From NCBI GenBank assembly GCA_040221375.1, contig JAVKEP010000018.1, positions 1 to 37,569 on the forward strand: a DNA stretch of 37,569 nucleotides, in the 5' to 3' direction. The number at the start of each line of letters is the position of its first letter. Positions within the stretch are counted from its first letter, which is position 1. Below are positions 19,440-26,335 of the stretch, one piece after another. Position numbers and translations under genes: made by a program. The notes under the pieces are model-generated. The model did no database searches and had not been told where the DNA came from. It saw only the letters and a program-made list of their open reading frames with translations. Source of the stretch: SHAN690 sp040221375 (GTDB taxonomy: Bacteria > Bacteroidota > Bacteroidia > Flavobacteriales_G > Salibacteraceae).

Positions 19440-20045
19440 ATGAGATACATTTTAACCACAATGGCCGCGGTCTTTATGGCTACGGCGATCACAGCACAAG
19501 ACGGAGGAACAACCACCGCGAAGGTCTTCTGGTCAGGAAAAGAACCCACGAAAGAAACCCTCTACATTCCGATCGCTGATTCGGAGGAAGGCATCCCCGA
19601 TTACATGGCTATGCAAAAAGCCGTAAAATATTTGGCACCAAGCGGGGACAAAGAAGAAATCACCATCCGCGACGTGGATCGGATCGAGTTTGAGTATCGG
19701 GGCGAAGAGTATGTTTTTATCACAACCAGTTACGACGGTAAGCGATTGATCATGCACGCTCAGGTAGACGACAAGCTCCGCGTTTTGGAGTACTATTATA
19801 CTACTCGAGACTCGCAAACTTATACCTATTATACCGTGATGTCCAGAGTGCTCAGTCTTGAAGGGGGAGACCAAGGAATGAATACCAAGATATACATGAT
19901 GGGATTCAAAGGAGCGATGAAAGAGTTCTTTTCCGACTATCCAGACATGGTTGAAAAGGTGAAAAAGAAGGAATTCACGTACAAGAATGCCTCAGAGATG
20001 GTGACCTATTTCAATTCCAAGTACGGTAAACGAGCCCGTCCCTAG
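19440..20045 (+). CDS. Secreted protein of unknown function, paralogue B
   Basis: A 201-residue exported protein and tandem paralogue of the gene just upstream. The frame is open from a TTG at 19392, directly after the previous stop, but ATG 19440 begins a clean signal peptide (MRYILTTMAAVFMATAITAQ). The core motifs LRVLEYYYTT, RVLSLEGGDQGMNTKIYMMG and YPDMVEKVKKKEFTYKNASE align with paralogue A without large gaps. No catalytic motif or known fold was recognised. The stop codon overlaps the stop of the opposing cyclophilin gene in the shared tetramer CTAG (20042-20045). Confidence 0.88.
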   Translation: MRYILTTMAAVFMATAITAQDGGTTTAKVFWSGKEPTKETLYIPIADSEEGIPDYMAMQKAVKYLAPSGDKEEITIRDVDRIEFEYRGEEYVFITTSYDGKRLIMHAQVDDKLRVLEYYYTTRDSQTYTYYTVMSRVLSLEGGDQGMNTKIYMMGFKGAMKEFFSDYPDMVEKVKKKEFTYKNASEMVTYFNSKYGKRARP

Positions 20046-20917
20046 TCCGAAACAACGAATTTCGAGAAGTTACGACAGTCTTCAAATTCGATGACCAAGT
20101 GATACACACCGGGGAGGAGGGTCTGAGAATCACTTCCAAACGCAGTCAATCGGTTCATTCCCTTCCTGAGCATTACTTGCCGGGTCGAAATTTCGCGCCC
20201 GAGCGGCTCCACGATCTTGATGGTAGCGGCCCCTTCCATCGGCGATTCGATCGTCACTAAGCTCCAGTTGAGCACTGGATTCGGGAAGATGCGCGTTTTG
20301 AGTGGTTTGGCTGCCAATTCGTGTAGCCCCAAGGGTGGCGGAGGAGGTGTGGTATCAATGGTGTCGTTCGGATCGAAGATGCGCAGGCTGTCCATCACGA
20401 CGTCCACCACCGGACGTTTCGAGCCAGAGTATACTTCAACGGAACCAATCTCCAACACGACGTCAAAACCGTCGATCACCATGCCGAACACCGGGTGCTG
20501 AGAGCTGAGCGGAGCTTTGTCGTAGTCTAGAAAAGTGTTGTCCACCAGGTTGATGAAAAATTGACTCCCGCCCGTATTCGGTTGCCCCGTATTGGCCATT
20601 GAGATCGTTTTTTGCACATTGCTCAGCGTACCTGTCGAGTCAAATTCGTCCGGAATGGTATACCCCGGACCGGTCGGAGCACCCGGCGGATCGCCGCCTT
20701 GAACGACGAAACCTTCGATGACTCGGTGAAAGATGAGCCCGTCGTAAAACCCTGTATCCACCAATGAAATAAAGTTTCCTGAGGTGATCGGGGTCAAGGA
20801 GTCAGACATCTCCACGATGAAGTCGCCCATGGAAGTGTAGTAGATGATTTTCGTTTGCGCTTGGGCTGCGTAAAGCAGTCCGACTGAGATGAGCAGGGTG
20901 AGTAAGGTTCGTTTCAT
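20042..20917 (-). CDS. T9SS-secreted cyclophilin-type peptidylprolyl isomerase
   Basis: A 291-residue secreted cyclophilin. ATG 20917 starts a clean signal peptide (MKRTLLTLLISVGLLYAAQA); the longer frame from 20974 adds an unlikely hydrophobic stretch. The cyclophilin core contains FHRVIEGFVVQGGDPPG and NTGGSQFFINLVDN, including the catalytic Arg and the Gln/Phe pocket. A proline linker (TTPPPPP) leads to a C-terminal type A T9SS sorting domain beginning near IFPNPVLNWSLVTIE and ending KFVVSD. It should be exported through the outer membrane and act on surface or extracellular proteins. Confidence 0.92.
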   Translation of the reverse strand: MKRTLLTLLISVGLLYAAQAQTKIIYYTSMGDFIVEMSDSLTPITSGNFISLVDTGFYDGLIFHRVIEGFVVQGGDPPGAPTGPGYTIPDEFDSTGTLSNVQKTISMANTGQPNTGGSQFFINLVDNTFLDYDKAPLSSQHPVFGMVIDGFDVVLEIGSVEVYSGSKRPVVDVVMDSLRIFDPNDTIDTTPPPPPLGLHELAAKPLKTRIFPNPVLNWSLVTIESPMEGAATIKIVEPLGREISTRQVMLRKGMNRLTAFGSDSQTLLPGVYHLVIEFEDCRNFSKFVVSD

Positions 20918-21010
20918 AAGGATAAGTGCAAGAAGGACAAGGTATACAATTCGTGCAATCCGATGAAGTCCCATTAGTGAAGAGTAAGAGAGTGGGGGTG
21001 GAGCGGACGA

Positions 21011-22240
21011 TCAGTTGAACTTGATGGTCTTGACCGGGTCGATGCGACTCACGATCATGGAAGGGAGGATCAACATAAACAGACAGGCCAACATGCTTCC
21101 TAGGTTGATCAACAGGATTGTATTGGCTTGAAACAAGACCGGAACATGGTCCACATAGTAATTTGCTTGGTCTAGTTTGATCAGCTCAAATTCTTGTTGG
21201 AGCCATCCAATTCCTAAACCGAGGACATTCCCAATCAGCAATCCGATGAGGATAAGGTAGGTAGCATTGAGTAAGAAAATGCGACCGATGCTCGCGTTAT
21301 GAGCGCCCATTGATTTCAAGAGTCCGATCATGTTCGTGCGTTCAAGAATGATGACCAAGAGCGCAGAAATCATATTGATGCCAGAGACCAGCACCATAAG
21401 GGAGAGAATGATGATGACGTTGATGTCTTGCAATTCCAACCAACCGAATATTTCCATGAATTGATCGGTGATCTTCAGGGTGTTGAACTCGTAGGTAATG
21501 TGATTGGCGATGATTTGATCTAGGTAATCCAAGTCTTCAAACGAATGCAAAACGACTTCGAATCCAGCAACTTGATCGTCTTCCCACCCATTGAGTTTTT
21601 GAATATGACGGATGTCGCACAGCAAGACGCTCCCATCAAATTGTTCCATTCCAGTCTCGTAGATCCCGCCGATGACAAACCGGCGCTTGCGTTCGTTTTC
21701 GTCCTGAAAGTACGACACAGTCACCTTGTCGCCCAAGGATAGGTTGAGCTTATTAACGATGCTGGTGGAAATCACAATGCTGTCCGATTCATCGTCCTTA
21801 GGCAAACGAAACGACCTTCCTTCCACCATGTTTTGGTCAAAAAAATCCCAGTCGAAATCTCTTCCGATGCCCTTGGACATCACTCCTTGTATCTCTCCAT
21901 TGGCGGTGATGATCCCGCTTTTGTATGCGTAGGATTGAATGTTTTTAACTGCGGGTTCTGCCTGGATTGCCGGTACAAAGGCTTGTTCGGCGTTCATAGG
22001 TCTAATTCCTAAGGTGTTTTGAGGGTTGTAGTATGACACCTGCAGATGGGCTCCAAAGCCGATGACCTTTTGTCGTACCTCTTCCTGAAACCCGCGAACA
22101 ATCGAAACGGAAAGCAGCATAACCGCCATTCCGATGGCAATGCCTGCGACGGCAATTTTTACGATTGCAGACGAACCTCTGCTTTGACCAGAAGTGCGGC
22201 CACCGATCATCTTACGCGCTATGAACCATTCGAATTGCAA
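21011..22240 (-). CDS. LolC/LolE-type ABC transporter permease (FtsX family)
   Basis: A 409-residue inner-membrane permease of the lipoprotein-releasing LolCDE/MacB group. One transmembrane helix lies near 27-50, followed by a large periplasmic domain, then three helices at roughly 272-298, 320-345 and 370-395. The C-terminus SRIDPVKTIKFN is typical. In Bacteroidota a single LolE-like permease is thought to pair with a LolD ATPase encoded elsewhere; no ATPase gene is present here. The start is TTG at 22240: it gives MQFEWFIARKMIGG, like family starts, and no in-frame ATG lies upstream. Confidence 0.9.
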   Translation of the reverse strand: MQFEWFIARKMIGGRTSGQSRGSSAIVKIAVAGIAIGMAVMLLSVSIVRGFQEEVRQKVIGFGAHLQVSYYNPQNTLGIRPMNAEQAFVPAIQAEPAVKNIQSYAYKSGIITANGEIQGVMSKGIGRDFDWDFFDQNMVEGRSFRLPKDDESDSIVISTSIVNKLNLSLGDKVTVSYFQDENERKRRFVIGGIYETGMEQFDGSVLLCDIRHIQKLNGWEDDQVAGFEVVLHSFEDLDYLDQIIANHITYEFNTLKITDQFMEIFGWLELQDINVIIILSLMVLVSGINMISALLVIILERTNMIGLLKSMGAHNASIGRIFLLNATYLILIGLLIGNVLGLGIGWLQQEFELIKLDQANYYVDHVPVLFQANTILLINLGSMLACLFMLILPSMIVSRIDPVKTIKFN

Positions 22241-22320
22241 GGGCTTCGTGTTTAAAACTTCAAGTTGGCACGGTCAATGCCGATGTGAAGATGTGCAAAT
22301 TTGACCATACATTCTGTAAC

Positions 22321-23505
22321 ATGCGACCCGTCACCCTCCTTTTCATCTTTTTCTTTTCTTGGGGTTTCACTTTTGGACAAAACCTCTACAAAACAAGCGA
22401 TCAAATCACCGTCGGTGCTGAGCGCATCGATGCGTACCGCCCTCTGTTGGATGGCGAACACGTCGCCGTAGTGGCCAACCATACGTCAATGGTGGGTGAT
22501 GAACATTTGGTCGACTTCCTCTTGGGCCATTCGATTTCTGTGGAGAGGGTTTTGGCACCAGAACACGGTTTTAGGGGCAAGGCAGATGCAGGCGAAAAAG
22601 TCGAAAGCGGGGTAGATGGGCGAACAGGCTTGCCGATCGTCAGTCTGTACGGTTCGCATAAAAAGCCAACAGCTGCTGACCTAGCCGGAATCACCACGGT
22701 GGTGTTTGACATTCAGGATGTGGGCGCTAGGTTCTATACCTATATCTCGACGATGAAGTACGTCATGGAAGCTTGTGCGGAGCAGAGCATCTCGTTTGTG
22801 GTTTTGGATCGGCCCAATCCCAACGGCTTTTATGTGGACGGTCCGATGCTAAAAAAGGGGTATGAATCTTTTGTGGGATTGCTTCCCATACCTGTCGTGC
22901 ACGGGATGACCGTGGGGGAGTTGGCCACGATGATCAATTATGAAGGCTGGCTCGGCGAAGGCTTGAAGTGTAAGCTTTCAGTTGTCACCTGTGAGGGCTA
23001 CGAGCACAAAGACATTTATGTACTACCTCATAAGCCATCGCCAAATTTGCCTACAATGAACAGCGTATTGCTCTATCCTTCGCTTTGTTTTTTTGAAGGA
23101 ACCACGTTTTCAGCGGGCCGAGGTACGGATACGCCGTTTGAAATCTTTGGGCACCCCAACATGAGCGTAGGCTCATTCATGTTCGTCCCAAAACCTAACG
23201 AAGGTTCTAAGCATCCCAAACACGAGGGAGTTCCTTGCCTTGGATGGGATCTCACGGCCATCGGAGGGAAGCGCATCCAGCAAGAGCAAAAGATCATCTT
23301 GGACTGGATCGTCAACGCGTACCGTGATTTCCCTCAGAAGGATAAGTTCTTTCTTGAGAACGGGTTTTTTGATAAGCTCGCGGGTTCGGAGGCGTTGAGG
23401 GAACAGATAATTGCGGGAATGACTGCAGATGAAATCAGGGCGACGTGGCAGGCTGATTTGAGTACTTTTAAAAGGATGCGCAGCGCCTATTTACTCTACC
23501 CCTAA
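22321..23505 (+). CDS. Secreted DUF1343/NamZ-family exo-beta-N-acetylmuramidase
   Basis: A 394-residue secreted protein. DUF1343 is now known as the NamZ (GH171) family, which removes terminal N-acetylmuramic acid from peptidoglycan fragments. A signal peptide (MRPVTLLFIFFFSWGFTFG) is followed by the conserved core: VANHTSMVG, then APEHGFRGKADAGE with E81 in PEHG, the likely catalytic acid, and VFDIQDVGARFYTYISTM. The open frame extends to 22285, but ATG 22321 gives the signal peptide directly. It probably recycles cell-wall sugars in the periplasm. No muropeptide transporter is next to it. Confidence 0.92.
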   Translation: MRPVTLLFIFFFSWGFTFGQNLYKTSDQITVGAERIDAYRPLLDGEHVAVVANHTSMVGDEHLVDFLLGHSISVERVLAPEHGFRGKADAGEKVESGVDGRTGLPIVSLYGSHKKPTAADLAGITTVVFDIQDVGARFYTYISTMKYVMEACAEQSISFVVLDRPNPNGFYVDGPMLKKGYESFVGLLPIPVVHGMTVGELATMINYEGWLGEGLKCKLSVVTCEGYEHKDIYVLPHKPSPNLPTMNSVLLYPSLCFFEGTTFSAGRGTDTPFEIFGHPNMSVGSFMFVPKPNEGSKHPKHEGVPCLGWDLTAIGGKRIQQEQKIILDWIVNAYRDFPQKDKFFLENGFFDKLAGSEALREQIIAGMTADEIRATWQADLSTFKRMRSAYLLYP

Positions 23506-24339
23506 GGAGTCTTTGGGGATGACATTCCCCTGTTTGTCATAGTGCTTAGTAGGATCGGTTAAATCAAAGAACTTTTTGCGCTCGATCGGTTTGTTGAGCT
23601 CTTCCATCCATTTTTTCATGGTCGTTCCTTCCTGCACATTGACGTTAGAAGGTAAGTCGAATATTCCTTGGGGTAGGGGGGAAACAGTATCGATATTTAT
23701 GGCTTGTACTTGAACCATCGCACGGGGTAATTCTACCATCGTTTTGAGCATGATGCCTTTCCATCTCCACTCGGTGGTATTGGCCTGTTTGATTTGCCAC
23801 TTTACGGCGGGCATGCCCGCAATGGATTGCGTGTCGACAATGACGCCTCCCCGACTTCGAAAGACCTGTTCGGCTACCTCGTTGAGGTCAAGGCTTGGGC
23901 TTTCAAGAGCTGATTCGTACAAGAGCGCGTTGTCCAATCTCCTGGCATTCATCGTTAAGTTGTCAACGACGTAAATCGCGCTGTCTCTCATCAATGTTGT
24001 AAGGTCGATGCGTTCCTTTTGCGCCTCGCCGTTTTTGAAAGGATTTACTCGAACCGTCTTGGTGAATTTGATCTCGACCATACCGTAGTCAGTGAAGTAG
24101 ACTTCTTCGGTTCCTTCTTGGAGACCCTTATATATATAGGAAATGTGGCCGTCTTTGACTTTGTACCGCGTAGGATAAGCGGATTGTGCCGCGATACCAT
24201 CGCTTCCATTGATTTCTTCTCCGGTGGGAGAATGTTGATCATTGGGTGATGAATTGGCACTGTATGATGCTTGATCGGCGGGAGTTGAGCAGCCGTAGAT
24301 GAAAAGAATGAACGCTATTCCAATGCACTTAAGACTCAT
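23491..24339 (-). CDS. Lipoprotein of unknown function
   Basis: A 282-residue predicted lipoprotein: hydrophobic leader and FIYGC lipobox with the anchor at C17. A Ser/Asn-rich linker follows, then a domain with YKVKDGHISYIYKGLQEGTE and VYFTDYGMVEIKFTKTV that recalls DUF4412-type beta-rich proteins; this link is weak. ATG 24339 was chosen, with ATG 24348 also possible. The gene overlaps the end of the aminotransferase by 11 nt and is probably translated with it. Its 3' end overlaps the NamZ gene on the other strand by 15 nt. Confidence 0.8.
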   Translation of the reverse strand: MSLKCIGIAFILFIYGCSTPADQASYSANSSPNDQHSPTGEEINGSDGIAAQSAYPTRYKVKDGHISYIYKGLQEGTEEVYFTDYGMVEIKFTKTVRVNPFKNGEAQKERIDLTTLMRDSAIYVVDNLTMNARRLDNALLYESALESPSLDLNEVAEQVFRSRGGVIVDTQSIAGMPAVKWQIKQANTTEWRWKGIMLKTMVELPRAMVQVQAINIDTVSPLPQGIFDLPSNVNVQEGTTMKKWMEELNKPIERKKFFDLTDPTKHYDKQGNVIPKDSLGVE

Positions 24340-25561
24340 GCAACGCATTCGATGACTCGGCGGGCTCTGTTTTTCCGGGGTATGCTTCCAAGGCTCGTTC
24401 AAGGACTTCAAGGGCCATTTTCAATTTTGGAATTTCGAGGACATAAGCAAGACGCACTTCTTGCTTACCGAGGCCTGGCGATGCATAAAATCCTTCTGCG
24501 GGTGCCATCATGACCGTTGCGCCCTTGTATTCGAAAGACTCAAGTATCCACTCACAAAATTTCTCTGCATTGTCAACGGGCAGTTCAGCCATCGCATAGA
24601 ATGCTCCTCCCGGCATCGGGCAAGTGACACCGTCGATTGCGTTGAGTCCGTTTACGAGGATGTTTCTGCGTTCTACGTACTCTTTTTTTACATCCTCAAA
24701 ATAGGACGGCGGCGTCTGAAGCGCAGCCTCACTGGCGATCTGGCCAAGGGTAGGAGGACTGAGACGTGCCTGGGCAAATTTGAGGGCGGTTTTCATCACC
24801 ATCTTGTTCCGGGATACCAAGGCACCCACGCGAGAACCGCACATGCTGTAACGCTTGGAGACCGAATCTACGATGATCGCGTGGTCGTCTAACCCGTCCA
24901 AATTCATGATCGAATGATGCGTTCGGCCGTCGTAGCAGAACTCTCGGTACACTTCGTCGGCAAGGAGAAAGAGGTCATTCTCGAGTACAATCTTCTTGAG
25001 CGTTGCCAATTCTTCTTTGGTATACAAGTAACCCGTGGGGTTTCCGGGGTTGCAGATGACAATTCCGCGTGTTCTTGGCGTAATCATTTCACGGAAGCGC
25101 TCGATGGGAGGTAGTTTGTAGCCCTCGGACAAAAAGGTAGTAATGGGCCGCAAGACGACTTGCGCCTGCATGGCGAAGCTGTTGTAGTTAGCGTAAAATG
25201 GTTCTGGAACAATCACCTCATCTTCAGGATTGAAGCAAGTCATCATGGCAAAAACGATCGCCTCGGATCCTCCATTGGTGATGATGATGTCTTCGTGGCT
25301 TACTTCGATGTCGTTGCTTCGGTAGTAAGCAGCCAGCCCTTTTCGATAGCTCTCAAAACCGGCCGAGTGGCTGTACTCAATCACTTTACGGTCGAGGTTT
25401 TTGATGGCGTTGAGCGCTGATTCTGGCGTCTCTATATCGGGTTGACCGATGTTGAGGTGGATGACTTCTTTACCAGCTGCCGCTGCCTTTTCAGCAAAGG
25501 GAACGAGTTTCCTGATCGGAGACTCGGGCATGGCGAAACCTTTTTTAGATATAAATGGCAT
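24329..25561 (-). CDS. Class I/II PLP-dependent aminotransferase
   Basis: A 410-residue fold-type I aminotransferase, AspC/aromatic or alanine aminotransferase-like. The PLP lysine is K236 in DSVSKRYSMCGSRVG; CNPGNPTG is at 170-177, the cofactor Asp is D202 in ADEVY, and the substrate-carboxylate Arg region lies near the C-terminus (VRLAY). ATG 25561 begins MPFISKKGFAMPESPIRKL, which aligns with family starts; the longer frame to 25666 crosses the promoter and was rejected. It has its own promoter and probably carries the downstream lipoprotein gene on the same transcript. The amino-acid substrate cannot be set from sequence alone. Confidence 0.93.
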   Translation of the reverse strand: MPFISKKGFAMPESPIRKLVPFAEKAAAAGKEVIHLNIGQPDIETPESALNAIKNLDRKVIEYSHSAGFESYRKGLAAYYRSNDIEVSHEDIIITNGGSEAIVFAMMTCFNPEDEVIVPEPFYANYNSFAMQAQVVLRPITTFLSEGYKLPPIERFREMITPRTRGIVICNPGNPTGYLYTKEELATLKKIVLENDLFLLADEVYREFCYDGRTHHSIMNLDGLDDHAIIVDSVSKRYSMCGSRVGALVSRNKMVMKTALKFAQARLSPPTLGQIASEAALQTPPSYFEDVKKEYVERRNILVNGLNAIDGVTCPMPGGAFYAMAELPVDNAEKFCEWILESFEYKGATVMMAPAEGFYASPGLGKQEVRLAYVLEIPKLKMALEVLERALEAYPGKTEPAESSNALHES

Positions 25562-25597
25562 GTTCCGAAGATTTAAGGGCAATGCATTTCGGCCGCC

Positions 25598-25605
25598 CAA
25601 ATATA
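25598..25605 (-). promoter_or_regulatory. -7 promoter element of the aminotransferase gene
   Basis: On the minus strand TATATTTG matches TAnnTTTG exactly and ends 36 nt before the ATG, just downstream of the DUF1573 terminator. The -33 region is T-rich (it overlaps the terminator T run) but lacks a clear TTG. A start near 25591 would leave a leader of about 30 nt. Confidence 0.6.
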
Positions 25606-25629
25606 GCCATTGAGGCAATGATGGGGCAT

Positions 25630-25664
25630 AAAAAAGCCCCGTGGACTCGTTCGAGTCACGGGGC
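25630..25664 (-). terminator. Terminator after the DUF1573 gene
   Basis: On the minus strand GCCCCGTG and ACTCG pair with CGAGT and CACGGGGC with one bulged C, making a long GC-rich stem (25664-25636) followed by TTTTTT (25635-25630). It sits 25 nt after the DUF1573 stop and separates it from the aminotransferase promoter. Confidence 0.92.
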
Positions 25665-25689
25665 AATATCAGAATGGATATCTGAAGTA

Positions 25690-26127
25690 TTAACTACCGG
25701 CCTTCGGCGCTCCTGCCGCAGGTGTTTTAACCGGCATGCTGGACTCATCTGCCTTTGGGGCGGCTTCGATTTTACCCTTGATGCGAATCACCTTGGGTTG
25801 CTCGCTTCCGTTTGAAGTGATGGTAACCGACTTGTTGATTGGGCCGATGCGCTTACTGTCATACTTTACACGGATAACGCTAGACGCTCCTGGCTGGATC
25901 GGCTCGCGTGGCCATTCTGGTACGGTACATCCGCAAGAACCCTTCGCATTGGAAATGATCAACGGCTCTGAACCCGTGTTGGTAAATTTGAACTCCGTAG
26001 TAGCATCGCCGTGCTGCTTCAGGGTTCCGAAATCGTGTACGTCCTTCTCAAACTCGATATCGGCTTGAGCTTGTACGCCCAATGCCATGACAAGGGCGGC
26101 GCTTAGTGCTAGTAGAATCTTCTTCAT
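25690..26127 (-). CDS. Secreted DUF1573 protein
   Basis: A 145-residue exported protein: signal peptide MKKILLALSAALVMALGVQA, then a DUF1573 (ASH/MSP-like immunoglobulin fold) domain with VHDFGTLKQHGDATTEFKFT, the conserved GSCGCTVPEWP and VIRVKYDSKRIGPINKSVTI. A low-complexity Ala/Pro/Lys tail follows. The family is abundant in Bacteroidota and its function is not established. The gene is monocistronic, with a -7 element before it and a strong terminator behind it. Confidence 0.92.
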   Translation of the reverse strand: MKKILLALSAALVMALGVQAQADIEFEKDVHDFGTLKQHGDATTEFKFTNTGSEPLIISNAKGSCGCTVPEWPREPIQPGASSVIRVKYDSKRIGPINKSVTITSNGSEQPKVIRIKGKIEAAPKADESSMPVKTPAAGAPKAGS

Positions 26128-26151
26128 CTGTTTTCGATTTTAATGATGAGA

Positions 26152-26159
26152 CAAATTTA
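26152..26159 (-). promoter_or_regulatory. -7 promoter element of the DUF1573 gene
   Basis: On the minus strand TAAATTTG matches TAnnTTTG exactly, 24 nt before ATG 26127. No convincing -33 TTG is seen at the proper distance; a TTG nine bases upstream is too close. Confidence 0.55.
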
Positions 26160-26301
26160 TGGCCAAGTCGAACGCGCGACCAGCCTTTAACACGCCGTTA
26201 AGATTTAAACGGATGTATTGGCTGAGATCAGGCAATGCTGTTAAAACCTGCTGGATCGATGCGAAAGTCTCAATTCATAAGGAGTCCTCAAGCTGAAATC
26301 C

Positions 26302-26310
26302 TACCTTTGC
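26302..26310 (+). promoter_or_regulatory. -7 promoter element of valS
   Basis: TACCTTTGC matches the Bacteroidota -7 element and is identical to the elements before the CBS operon and the sulfotransferase. It ends 25 nt before ATG 26336. The -33 region has no clear TTG. The rest of 26160-26301 holds nothing I recognise, and no T-box is seen. Confidence 0.65.
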
Positions 26311-26335
26311 CGATTCCTAATTTTTGAGCAAAACC

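Noticed and set aside
26160..26301. T-box or other tRNA-sensing riboswitch before valS
   Set aside because: No T-box motif, anticodon-like specifier loop or terminator/antiterminator pair could be seen, and T-boxes are not typical of Bacteroidota.
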